Assembly (NCBI RefSeq): GCF_019703515.2
Contig: NC_059351.1
Coordinates: 19,701,001 to 19,765,000, forward strand
Direction of reading: 5' to 3'
Source of the DNA: Myxocyprinus asiaticus
Lineage: Eukaryota; Chordata; Actinopteri; Cypriniformes; Catostomidae
DNA: 64,000 nucleotides
Part shown: piece by piece, positions 10,663-21,780 of the stretch
Position numbering within the stretch: the first letter of the stretch is position 1
How the letters are laid out: each line of letters starts with the position of its first letter
Position numbers and translations under genes: made by a program
The notes under the pieces: generated by a model
Database searches by the model: none
What the model was told of the DNA's origin: nothing
The model's input: only the letters and a program-made list of their open reading frames with translations

Positions 10663-10698
10663 CTGTTTATTCCAATCTGGAAGGATTGGAATAAACAG
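10663..10698. repeat. Perfect 15-bp hairpin
   Basis: CTGTTTATTCCAATC (10663-10677) and GATTGGAATAAACAG (10684-10698) are exact reverse complements around a 6-base loop, TGGAAG. It lies in locally non-repetitive sequence. It is too short for a normal pre-miRNA. It may be a cruciform-prone or protein-binding site, or chance. Confidence 0.6.
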
Positions 10699-10965
10699 TG
10701 GTGGTGTGGTGTGGTGGATGCCCATTAGCGCTGACAGCCGATCTGACAGTGGGAAACTGGCGCTCCTTCATCAGAGCAAAACCACAGCTTTAATGGTGAG
10801 CTGCACTTTAGTACGACAAGACTGCAGCTTTATTAATGCAGCTGTTGATGCATGTTTGCGTGTCACTTTGTGTGAAGTACAGATCTTATACACAGATATA
10901 CTGTATCAATAGAGTGAGACGTGATGGTGAAGCGACTTTGAAACTGTAGTTAAACAGTTAAGCTA

Positions 10966-11773
10966 CACTGTAAAAACTGTAATTTAAACGGTAAAAGACT
11001 GCAAAAATGATAAAGTAAAAAATCGTTAATTGGTAAACAGGCAGTTGCCTTAAAATATACGGTAAAAATTATATTTAAAAAGACATAACGTAATTTTACA
11101 GTTCAATGTTGTAAAAATTACATTTTTTACATGTAAAAAGTATGATTTTACCATATAATTAATGGTAAAAATGTATATTATGTTTAACAAGAGATTCATT
11201 GGATTAATTATTGTTAAAATTACAGTAAAAAAATAAAATAATAGTAATTGGGTGTTCCCAGAATTCCCTGCGTTACCCATCACATTTCATTATATTTTAT
11301 GGGAATTGTTGTTTCTTCTTATTTTTAATATCACTTATCTACATTAGGGTGTTCTGTGTTATATTTGATGTAGTTTAGTTAATCTTTATTGCATTATTTT
11401 AATTTCACATGCGTTACCCTGATGGTGTTTGTGTGAGTGACACTGAGCACTATCTCTACGTTTATTGGTCATTGCTCTTGGAAAGGCCACTACTGATGAA
11501 CTTCATGTCATCACGTGCCTTTCTGTAAATACTACGGTGAGTAACAATACATCATAAAGTGAAAAGCAGATTTTTATTATTTCAGAAGGTTAAAGTATTA
11601 AGTTTATATCATTTAATAATTTAAACGGTAATGCACCGTAAAATATACAGGCATCAAAATTACATCCCGTAAAGCCTGAAGCGTGGTTACCGTATGTTTT
11701 ACAGTGAATTTCTGGCAACCACAGCTGCCAGTTTTTTAACGTAAATTTAACAGGATTTTTTGTTTTTACAGTG
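10966..11773. mobile_element. MITE with CACTGTAAAAAC ends
   Basis: The left terminus TACACTGTAAAAACTG and the right terminus TTTTTACAGTGTA are inverted copies, flanked by TA dinucleotides (10964-10965 and 11774-11775). The interior repeats TAAAATTAC/GTAAAAAT motifs in both orientations, including ACGGTAAAAATTATATTT. It is non-coding. Such elements are common in fish. A TA target would suit the Tc1/mariner group, but that assignment is open. Confidence 0.6.
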
Positions 11774-12007
11774 TACCAATTAAATTAAAAAGTTTACAAA
11801 AATAGTTATAAATCAGTTTTATTACATTTAATAAAATAATTAGCTATACTAACAACATTGAGGCTATGGGCAAAATAATTTATATTCTTATAATAAAAAT
11901 GTAATCATTTATTCAAATATATATATATAGGTCAAAACCAATGAGACAGGAAGCATTAAACTCTACCATTAAACATTAAACTTAGCCTACATCTATACTT
12001 AACGCAA

Positions 12008-12009
<2 letters not shown>

Positions 12010-12070
<61 letters not shown>
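12010..12070. repeat. (TA)n microsatellite
   Basis: About 60 bases of near-perfect TA repeat. Confidence 0.95.
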
Positions 12071-13575
12071 CAGCCATTTCATAATAATTGTTCGAGAATT
12101 TTGAATGGATTTATGAAATGTAGAAAGGTTTTATGAACAATTACGTAAACTGTCACATTCAGTTCAATGTGATAATTTACACAGAAATTAGTTCTGCTTA
12201 TGTTTCATGACTGTAAATCATTCCTAAAATGGTATGTAAATGTTGCAATCCGTTCACAGCAACAATTTACATGAGAACTTTTACATTTTGAATAATTAAA
12301 TGAAATGTAGAATGATTTTATGAACAATATCATAAACTGTAAATGCAACAATTTACATTGGTTTTATGCTTATGTTTTATGACTGTGTAAATTGTTTGTA
12401 AAGCCATTCTTATTGTACACTGTTGCAATAGGTTCAAAGCAACAATTTACATTAAAATTGTGACATTTTCAATTTTTTTACGAAATAGGATTAATTTATG
12501 AAAAATTACATAACCTTTCACATTCAGATCAATGCGACATTTTACTTGAATGGTTTTATGAATTATTTAGACAGAAATTTGTTCTGTTCATGTTTCCTGG
12601 CTGTGTAAATTGTTTGCAAAACGATTGTTTCGTGAACTGTTCCAATCAGTTCAAATCAACAATTTACATAAGTTTGAAATTTTATGTTTAAAAAAAAAAA
12701 AAAAAAAAAAAAAAGTAGAATACTTTGATGAACAATATCGTAAACTGTCACATTCATTTCAATGTGATAATTTACATTAATGGTTTTACAAAAGATTTAC
12801 ACAGAAATTAATGACTTGTGGTTCATGACTGTAAATTGTTCGTAAAAACCATAATACGTAAATGTTGCAATCAGTTCACAGCAACAATTTACATGAGAAC
12901 TTTTACATTTTGAATAATTAAACGAAATGTAGAATGGTTTTATGAACAATATCGTAAACTGTAAATGCAACAATTTACATTGGTTTTACGAATGATTTTC
13001 ACAAAATTTAGTTCTGCTTATGTTTTTGTAATGCTGGGTTCTTGGAGTGGAAGAGAGGAGAGGAGATGCAGGAGTAAATACTTTAAATCCTTTAATAACA
13101 ATTGCTGGAGTGGAACAAATTATAAAGTTATACATCACAAACTAACAACACAACATAACACTTCAAGGACTGACAATCAATGAACAAAACTGGAGAGTAT
13201 ATATACACAAAGGAACTAATGAGGGGATGGAAGACAGGTGAGGATGATGAGGAACAGCTGGGAGTGATGAGGGCAGTGCACTATTGGAGATGTAGTCTGG
13301 GAGAAAAACTTCAAAATAAGAGTCCTTGAAGAACATGAGGGAGACAGACTGTGACAGTTTTATGACTGTGTATATTGTTTGTAAAACTATTGTTTCATGA
13401 ACTGTTGCAATCAGTTCAAATCAACAATTTTGTTTGAAAGTTGTAATATTTTTTTTTACAAAACAACATACATTTTATGAGTAATATCGTTAACTGTCAC
13501 ATTTAATGCAACAATTTATTGTTTTACAAAAGGTTTACACAGAAACTCGTTCTGCTAATGTTTCATGAATGATCC
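12071..13575. repeat. Tandem array, ~180-225-bp units, split by an LTR
   Basis: Each unit contains GTTGCAATC-GTTCA-A-CAACAATTTAC-type sequence. Anchors lie at about 12241, 12421, 12640, 12863 and 13402, the last offset by the 330-bp LTR at 13027-13356. Other shared landmarks are ATTTTATGAACAATATCGTAA and TTCTGCTTATGTTTCATGAC. The block at about 12250-12370 is nearly identical to 12872-12990, which suggests a higher-order duplication of about 620 bp. A poly-A run (12691-12714) interrupts one unit. It is non-coding. Confidence 0.75.
13027..13356 (-). mobile_element. Solo LTR (family 1, copy 1)
   Basis: The LTR is bounded TGTAATG...GTGACA and flanked by a perfect 5-bp duplication, GTTTT (13022-13026 and 13357-13361). 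Read on the minus strand it has a TATA-type promoter at about 13197-13206 (complement GTGTATATATACTC), followed by a polyadenylation signal ATTAAA (complement at 13091-13096). This gives U3-R-U5 order. It interrupts one unit of the surrounding tandem array. It resembles 14364-14659 in GACTGTGACA, GATGAGGGCAGTG and AACACTTCAAGGACTGACAA. A 72-codon frame inside it is not considered a gene. Confidence 0.85.
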
Positions 13576-14363
13576 CCAAAGATTTCTGCGAATTCTTTAA
13601 TTTGTGAAACTCTTTTCACAAATGGTTCGATGAAATTAACTGTCCAAATGAACCGATTCACTAAAATTAATCGTAATTCCCAACCCTAAACATAAGTTTA
13701 CTCAGCTGTAAGACTGCAGATGCAATACAATGCAATATAAAACAACGATGTGCCATTTAATTACACACTGTTTTAAAAACAGCTGATCTAATGTCACGCT
13801 AGCTTAAACAGATTAAGTTAGAAGCATCACTACTTTTAGTTAGTTATTCAATAAGCAAAATCAATGAACACAAAAGATTTGCTCTGTGTTTTTACAGAAA
13901 ATAGCCTAGCCATTCTGTCACAAAACAAAGAATAACCTACAAATAAAACAAACACATCGCTATATTTGTGATGTTCACAAAAAACACAATTATGACTGCA
14001 ATTAGACTGGTGAGGCTGTGACAATTAGATAACACACTAAACACGCACATCTCGCACATCACAAAAGATGGTGGTTATTGCTCTGACATCTGCGTCGAGA
14101 CCAAATACATTCATTAAAATCCTAAACAGTCGATACAAAATTTGTGCGCACAGCATAATACCAAACTTTAATTAGTAAGTAACCATAATGATTTTGTCTT
14201 GGAAAACAAAGATGAAAATGAGCTTTCACACACTCCAACCTGACAACAGGTCATAAGAGCGCTTATGCAAATAATTTCCACAAATGTGATTTAGTGATTA
14301 AAGCCACAGAAATGACCACAGATCAATCCACAAAACATGTGAACTACAGCCTTCAAGCATAAC
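13576..14363. other. No feature recognised
   Basis: This is AT-rich and contains only short open frames. Confidence 0.4.
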
Positions 14364-14659
14364 TGTAGCGCTAGGTTCAAGGAGAAGAAGAGGAGACGCA
14401 GGAGTAGATAACTGAATAACACTGGAGAGGAACAAAACAAAGCTAAACATAATAACACACTGTAACACTTCAAGGACTGACAAAGGAATGAACAAAACAG
14501 GAGGATATACAAACAATGACTGATGATGGTATGGAGAACAGGTGAGGAGGATTGGAAACAGATGGAAGTGATGAGGGCAGTGGATTCTGGAAGATGTAGT
14601 CCGGAGGAAAACTTCAGAATAAGAGCCCTTGAAGAACAAGAGGGAGACAGACTGTGACA
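14364..14659 (-). mobile_element. Solo LTR (family 1, copy 2)
   Basis: It starts TGTAGCG and ends CTGTGACA. The flanks are ATAAC (14359-14363) and GTAAC (14660-14664), a 5-bp duplication with one change. It shares with the LTR at 13027 the segments ACACTTCAAGGACTGACAA, GTGATGAGGGCAGTG and GAGGGAGACAGACTGTGACA. Orientation is minus by that comparison. The long minus-strand frame across it (14298-14666) is a by-product. Confidence 0.8.
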
Positions 14660-16239
14660 GTAACAAGATTTCAGAGGTAATAATACTGTTGATATAGAAC
14701 GAGTATGGCAGTATGCACTGTGCAGTCTTGCTCTGAGGAGTAATTTTATTTATCAGATTTGTTTATCAACACAGATATGATCCCTCAAATCTTTCCACAA
14801 GAACATCAATAATGCAAAGCAAATGATACATATGTAAATCAAAGACCTGCTGTTTTCAAATCATACATCACCGTGCCCTCCAGAGAACTCTTTTTCAGAT
14901 GTATAGATGAAAAAATGAACTTATATTTTTCCCTCGTAGAAATAGACACATGTTGTGTAATTATAATGGGGGATAATGTCCACAAACTCAACACTACTTT
15001 TGTTTCATTTGCTTCTCATTCGCATAAAACTGTCACTCCATGTAATAAACACCTTCCATTTTAACAAAGTGAAATTATTTTCTAGATTTTTATAGAGCTG
15101 TAAAATTGTAGTGAACCTGGAACAATCCTTTAGCATCTCTCATGTAGACTGTTTGAATGCTGAATATTTAACAAACAGCACAAAGTTTTCAGTTGTAGCC
15201 TACTTTAGGGATCTCACTTTGTTGATGCTATAAAGGTTAGCGATATGGAAAAAAACTGTATTTTGAACATAAACACTGTGTCCTCCTGTCAAATGGCTGT
15301 CATGGGAAATGCTCAAGGGCCTTAAAAGAGAAAAACAGATGCAAATGTTCCCTCAGTTGCTCATACTGTCATAATTTATTTCTGTGCTTGTAAGCATCTT
15401 TCTCAAACAGCTCAAAGCGGCTACACACTCCAGTCAAAGAGAGACAGATCATTCCTAAATAAACATGCCGAGGAGGAAACCTAGGACACAGTTTAGTGTA
15501 AAGATATCAAAACTTTTGTCAGTCTGATCAAATCTGAGTCAAGAAAGAGATGTTTAAAATGGCTTGAATTTTTCCCAGATCATTTACAGTACAATGAAGG
15601 AAATGGAATGTCACATCGGATGCACTGCACTGAGGGATAAAGTATTCCATGTGTGTCATGCTACCTGTCCATGTTGGTATCTGTTTAATTTGATAGCTTC
15701 TAACCAGTCATAAGCTATGTTTCCATCCAAGTTGCAATTTAATTTTTTTGCATTTGCTTTTTCCCTGCTGACCCCATCATAACAGACCTGAGACCCATTT
15801 TTAAACCCCGACCCACCAGTTGAGAATCCCTAAAAGAGAAAACAAAGAGGAGATGAACACTGTAGGGTCTGTAGTCTGTACGCTTAACAAACACTCGCAC
15901 AAATAAGCACATGAAAAGAATATATGCACCCTCAGGACACCACAACAACAATAATGATACATAAAATAGGTCACACTTTAGAGAAAGTTTGCATTGCCCC
16001 TCTTAAAAAAAAACAAAAAACTATTATGAACCCATTAGATGTAATGACATACACCAGAGGGAAGTCATTAGTTGAAGAGAGAGTAGTGAAATCAGTTTAG
16101 TGCACAAATTAAAATGGGGGGAAATAACATTGCTTTTATAAATAAAGTTATAAAAGCTATCTTTAATGTACTGTATGAGATTTCTGCACTCGATGGAATT
16201 CCATTACCATACGGAAATGCAAAAATAATCATTATTTTT
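14660..16239. other. No gene recognised
   Basis: There are short frames only, with no recognisable domain, splice structure or repeat family. Confidence 0.4.
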
Positions 16240-16309
16240 AAAGAAGGAAGAAAGGATGGAAAGAAAGAAAGAAATAAAGAAAGATGGATGGATGGACAGA
16301 AAGACAAAT

Positions 16310-16353
<44 letters not shown>

Positions 16354-16392
16354 CGGAAGGATGGACAGACAGACAGAAAGAAAGAAAGAGAG
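16240..16392. repeat. (GAAA)n-rich microsatellite
   Basis: This is a purine-rich tract of GAAA repeats with GGAT/GACA variants. The purest run is about 16311-16350. Minus-strand frames of Phe/Leu/Ser repeats through it are artefacts. Confidence 0.95.
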
Positions 16393-17259
16393 TTTGTTTA
16401 CATTTGAATATTTTTGAAAATTTTTGAAAGTTGGATTTGAAACAGTTTTGGTCCTTTTTGAACATTTTATCATTGCAGTCTATGGGATTGTGGAGATTTT
16501 TTATGTTTCTTTGAGATGGTTTATATTCAGTTACTCAAAAACAAACTATTACTGGAATTAAAATTGACAGTAAAAAAAAAAAAAAAAACTTATTGTCTCT
16601 CACTGTCAAACACAGTTTCTGTAAGCGTACGGCTCCATGTAATCGTACTGTAAGATGCATCAGTTGACATGACATGACCAATTTGGAATCTACAGGGTTT
16701 CATTCATAGATAAAGAGTAGTAGCCTTGAAATATACATAATATTTGCATTGTTAGTCAAATGCATTAGTGGAGTAAATTAAATTGAATTAGTACTTAAAC
16801 ATTTCTATCAAGAATAACATGGGTAATATTTTGTGTCATACAGTATGCATGCTTTCTACAAGCTAGTGATTACTTCAAATTAGCCCTTTAGTAGTTTTGC
16901 GTAGCCAGACTTTTTATTATTGGCATGAAGTCTGGTCTGCTTTGTTGTTTATTCTGGCCAAGAACCTCCCACATAGACAGGAAGAGACTGTCTGATTTGC
17001 ATGTAAATCAACCAACCACAGTTCACTTAATTTTTATGTGTCATTTAGGGGTGGGTATACCACAATGGGCTGTACGCAAAAATCAAGTGAATCCTTTAAA
17101 GACACCATGACATCCAAAGTAAAAAGTACAGATAATTTCACTGCCAAATTTACAATTCTGCTCATAAATTTTCATTTTTTTGCCACAAAGTGTCTCAAAC
17201 AAAGCTATCTTCAAAAGATTTAATGCTAACCTGGCAAATACAACACTGATCACACTGTA
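16393..17259. other. No gene recognised
   Basis: A short poly-A run lies at about 16572-16588. Nothing else is supported. Confidence 0.4.
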
Positions 17260-17725
17260 CATTCGGCAACAGTAGGTCGAAATTTCTACAGCTGAAATCA
17301 GTCTGTGCAAACTAAAATTCAAATCACTTCCCCTGTGACCAAAGCAAAAAGTGTTGTTGAACGTATTTAAACTTAATCGTGAATGATGTAATGCAATCAA
17401 CTGGAATGCATATTTTATTACCCATAAGCCTTAACCCAAACCCTAAACTTAACTGTCAGTGGAGTAAAAATTACATTTTGGGGCGAAAATACAACCTCTG
17501 AATCACGCTTGCCATTATGTGAACACAATTACTTCTTGGTTTTAAAGGGACCAGAACATGTGTCTCGGAGGTTGCTCGTGAAATGTTCTCTCAGTAACGC
17601 TGGAGGGAAATGTGTTTTCACTTGAAATGATGCAGAAATATCTGCTAGGGGATGGCGTTCATCAGTAATTAGGCAGTATGTTTTGGTAGCAACATGTGGA
17701 TTTCCAGTGTGATCATGTTGCAAAT
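17260..17725 (+). repeat. Dispersed repeat family R1, copy 1
   Basis: It shares ordered landmarks with copies at 44565-45095 (same strand) and 40800-41235 (opposite strand). These are ACAGTAGG-TCGAAA, GTGTTGTTGAACGTA, GGAATGCATATTTTATTA, CTTAACCCAAACCCTAAAC, ACTGTCAGTGGAG, AATTACTTC and GGACCAGAAC, and AGTGTGATCATGTTGC at the end. No transposase or clear terminal inverted repeats are seen. I cannot name the family. Confidence 0.7.
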
Positions 17726-17847
17726 CCAGTGATTAGTTCAAAAGTTAGAGAATATCAAAACACTCCATAGTCAAATCTTCCCACAATTACACATACACTC
17801 ACAGTAAAAACACATGGTTATAAATACCAATGAAGTAGTACACTTAA

Positions 17848-19433
17848 AGGGTTAGTTCACCCAAAAATGTAAATTCAGTTGTTGTTTACTCACCCCTGTG
17901 TTGTTCTATCCCAATATGACTTTTTTTCTTTTTCATAACACAAAGGAAGAAATTGTGAAAAAAAATGCTGTGCTCAGTGATGTCATACAATGGTAGTTTA
18001 TGGTGACAACCTCTTCAAGCTTCAAAAGTATGCAAAAGTATCATTTAGAAGTCTCATAAATTATCCCATGAGACTCATGATTGTTATGATAACATACAAA
18101 ATCTACTGTATTATTTAGTGAAACTGTTGACTGACCGTTGCTCTCCTCTGTACGTTCATGAAACTGCACAAGACTAGTAGTTCACGCAGCCCGCTGGCGA
18201 AATGGGGCGTTCAAGCGAAAACTTATTTTGTTTATCTAAAAACAGGTCTGCCAGAGCGATACTAAAAAAACAGAACACAGCTGAACACATATCAGAGAAC
18301 CGAACTTAAAAAAACATGTCTGAAGAGTTTGTAGTCCAAGAATAGATGCATTTATATGCCCAGCCTTATTTTTTTTAACCAGAGTATTCAATCAAACAGA
18401 GATAGAGTAGTCTGAACCTCCATCTGAAGAGTGTGATACCTCAGCAAAACATTCAGTAGGTGTGACATTCTCAGCCAAAATCAAGTAGTTTTTAACCAGC
18501 TCATGATATGCTGGTTTTTGGACCGGTGGCAGTTCACAGCGGGCGGAATTACCCATCGCATTGCCAAAAATAGAAACCAAGCGAGTGACAGAATGTACCG
18601 TCGCTCGTCTCAGCTAGTGACTAGTAAACTCTGATTAACATAGAAAAGATACCTTTTATTGCGTGCCGTTATGTCTGTCTATGGCTGTGTCCAAAAACTG
18701 GAAAATGCTGCCTTCAGAGGCTGTATACAGAGGTATGATGAAAATAAGGTGCTCTTCAGACTGTCCTGAGACCAGTTCCCTTAAGAGATCCATTCATTCA
18801 TAAACGCTGTCTGTTAAGCCGTTAACCGATCACGTTTTTGGATGCAGCCTGTCTCTCTCAGTTTGACTGAGTACTCCAGCTAAAAGAAATAAAAATAAAT
18901 AAGGCAAGGCATAGAAATGCATCTATTCTTGGACTACAAACTCTTCAGACATGTTTTGTAAGTTCGATTTTCTGGTTTGTGTGCAGCTGTGTTCTGTTCT
19001 TTAGCGTCGCTGTAGTGGACCTGTTTTTAGATAAACAAAGCACGTTTTCTCTTGAATACCCCATTTCGCCAGCGGGCTGCATGAACTACTGGTCTTCTGC
19101 AGTCTCATGAACGCACAGAGGACAGCAACGGTCGGTCAACCATTTAATACATTAGACTTCGGTTTGTTTCTCACCAAACCTCATCGTATGCTTTCATTAC
19201 AATCATGAGTCTCATGGAATAATTTATTACACTTATGAATTATACTTTTGCGTCCTTTTAAAGCTTGAAGAGGTGGTCACCATAAACTGCAATTGTGTGA
19301 CATCACTGAGCACAAATTTTTTTCACAATTTCTCCCTTTGAGTTAAGAAAAATAAAGAAAGTCATATGGGGTTATAACAATACAGGGGTGAGTAAACAAT
19401 GACTGAATTTAAATTTTTGGGTGAACTATTACT
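17848..19433. mobile_element. 1.6-kb fold-back DNA element with TTAA duplication
   Basis: The element is flanked by TTAA at 17844-17847 and 19434-19437. The termini are AGGGTTAGTTCACCCAAAAA and, on the other strand, AGTAATAGTTCACCCAAAAA, a terminus abundant in cyprinid genomes. The inverted arms are very long. The left arm (about 17848-18358) pairs with the right arm (about 18912-19433), for example CAGCCCGCTGGCGAAATGGGG against CCCCATTTCGCCAGCGGGCTG and GAAGAGTTTGTAGTCCAAGA against its complement. A loop of about 550 bp (18359-18911) holds a nested smaller MITE and a 62-codon minus-strand frame with no recognised domain. A TTAA target suits piggyBac or Kolobok superfamilies. I cannot choose between them. 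Confidence 0.75.
18683..18849. mobile_element. Small MITE nested in the fold-back loop
   Basis: GGCTGTGTCCAAAAACTGG at the left pairs with GTTTTTGGATGCAGCC at the right (16 of about 18 positions). The unit is 167 bp and non-coding. Target duplication was not resolved. Confidence 0.45.
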
Positions 19434-19949
19434 TTAATTCCTAGAATGTGTATGGCAAGTGTGTAGGGCGCTTACAGTATGTCCATATGGCTGCACTTAA
19501 GTACATGCTTGTAGGCGCGAGTATAGCAGTATTACACAGCTGTGGCCTGCCACCTGTTCTATGCACCTACAAGACAGCTGCATGCTTCTTGCTTCAATGC
19601 TTTCTTCCTCTCTTTAACACACACTGTTTGTGTCTATTAACAGCCCTACAGCATCAGTGGTCAGTGAGTATATGGCTGTCATCTGCTACTACAGATGTTC
19701 AGTACTGTCACGCATTGGTGACCTTACACAGGTGACACTATAAAGGGGGTCTATGGATCACTAGCATCATCAAAGGGTTTTCTATGTGTTAAACGATCCT
19801 AAATTGATAGTTGAAATTTTAGATGCTGATTGGTCAATATAGCTTTCCAAGTATTTTTACTATAGCGCATGACTTGTAAGGCGATACGTTTTAACATTTG
19901 CATTACATAGCCAACTACATTTACAAGCTTTTTCAAGTGTGATCAAATT

Positions 19950-20100
19950 GTGCGGTAGCTCAACTGATAGAGCATTGCACTTGTGAAGCAAAGGCCTGGG
20001 GTACGAATCCTGAAGAGAATGCTAGTTGACACATGAAGCAAGAGTGTTATAGAAGCACCACAAAATTGTCATTATCTATTAGGTTTAAGGTTTAGGGTAG
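19950..20100 (+). repeat. tRNA-like SINE head
   Basis: GTAGCTCAACTGATAGAGCA resembles an A box, and GGGTACGAATCC about 45 bases on resembles a B box. Both are placed as in a tRNA-derived SINE. The AGGTTTAAGGTTTAGGGTAG downstream is typical of repeat body sequence. The cloverleaf is incomplete, so it is not called a tRNA gene. Confidence 0.5.
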
Positions 20101-20331
20101 GGATGTTGGTATTGTTGATTTAAACTCAAAAGAGCATTAATCTTAAAAACCACATCTGCTTGGGAGAACACTAAACTCACTTTTAGCATCACAATGGACA
20201 TTTCACTTTGGAACTGCTGCGATACATGTAACGAACCACATAATCATTTTGCAAAAATGTCATCACAGTCACATAATTTTCATGATATCAGACTGCACAG
20301 CACCCATTGAGACCAAATATTAATCTTTGTT

Positions 20332-20690
20332 TGTAAAGAGGAGGCGAGAAGCAGTTTTCCTGGTTCAGGTCAGGGTTTATTTTCTCTCTCTCTGCAGCAC
20401 CAATTTCAGTCTCCCAGTCTTTGCGTTATGCACAAAGTTAATCAACAATTACACACCGCTTCACAAAAATAAACTCTCATCATTTGTAATAAAAAACTCC
20501 TTGCTTCTTGCTCGGGTCTGTCGTGCCCAGGCTCTCTCCCTCCTATTTGCGGTGTGTCCCTATTTATGCCGCTCTCCCCGTGCTCACTGAAATTAGAGAC
20601 AGGTGTTATACATAATTTAGCTCAGGTGTAAGCGCCCTTACCGCTTTTTCTCTCTCCGGAGAGATGCTTGACCACGCCCCCGCTGCCACA
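20332..20690 (-). mobile_element. Solo LTR (family 2), perfect target duplication
   Basis: A 359-bp block reads TGTGGCAGC...TTTACA on the minus strand. It is flanked on both sides by TTGTT (20327-20331 and 20691-20695). Minus-strand order is a TATA-type box CATAAATAG (complement near 20561-20568), then AATAAA (complement 20376-20381), then about 45 bases of U5. This is a textbook solo LTR left by recombination between the two LTRs of a retroelement. No internal region is nearby. Confidence 0.9.
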
Positions 20691-20695
20691 TTGTT

Positions 20696-21780
20696 TATAC
20701 AGTATGTCAGGTATTACTAGATCTATATCACTTAAAGCTGTGTGTATGCTTTTGTGTGTAAATGTTACCATTAGAACCTGTTTTTCCACTTAATATTTCA
20801 GTACTTATTGCTATTAAAGACACAACAAGCCACATTAACATATTTGTTTATTACACTTATGCTAAATACGTTATGCCACAATTATCTGTGCTAATGAAAT
20901 GCTCAGTTTTATTCAAGACCAGTACAGAGCCGCAAACATACAAACAAATCACTGCTTTATTTATTATTTTTTTTCTGTTCCATTCTGTTGCATTTCATCC
21001 ATCTGTTTTTGAATGCAAGTACGTGTCCTATGTGAACATCCCCTAAGAAATGTGCCTGATTGGTGCCTGGTGGACACAACCATAACCCAGTCTAATTATA
21101 TTGGAGACAGTCTAGTCAACTAGTTTTGCACATGCCTAGTTTGGGGGCTGATTTAATGCTTCCATTTGTCAGCAGAAACAAGATAAAGCAAAGTAATAAA
21201 GATGACACACAGTAAAAGCAAACAAAGATTTTTGTGCCCAAGGTGCCATGAGACTTCAGTTTTCAAGCTATCAGAGGAACCGTTTAAGTGTATGTGGACC
21301 TCAATAAGACTGAACAAGGAGTAAAAACACAAGAAGAAGAGAAAGGAGAAACAGAGGCACAGAACATTGCTTCTGTTAGACCAAAATAATGATTGTCGCA
21401 GGCAGCAGTTATACGGCACTTGAAGTGGTTGTTCGTTTGATTGCGTTTCTTGCGAGAGACAATTGGAGCGGCTACAAGATCTGTTATGAAGTTGGACAGC
21501 TTTTAATAATTTCCCAGCACGATGACCAGAATCATTCACATCTCAAAGACAAACTTCCTCTAGATAGAAATAGAGGAATCAGAAACAGAAACTTTCATAT
21601 CGGAATCATCTGACACGAATCATGTTACCTGCGTCAAGGTGTCATTCCTATTCATAGGTATTTGTATGTACATGCATTCGAAAAATCTACATTTTTGTAT
21701 GTTTGGATAGACACAGAAACTTACAATATAAACATATTTCTATCAGGAAGATTCGCAGACTTGAGTGAAATTTAAGATGA
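20696..21780. other. No gene recognised
   Basis: A piece near 21665-21740 (TTTTTGTATGTTTGGATAGA) is echoed at about 24965 and 25940. It belongs to the degenerate family described at 23925-25265. Confidence 0.4.

Noticed and set aside
14298..14666. 122-codon minus-strand frame
   Set aside because: It spans a solo LTR. There is no domain, and the Leu/Phe-rich composition is expected from the sequence.
16204..16473. Phe/Leu/Ser-rich minus-strand frames
   Set aside because: They are products of the GAAA tract.
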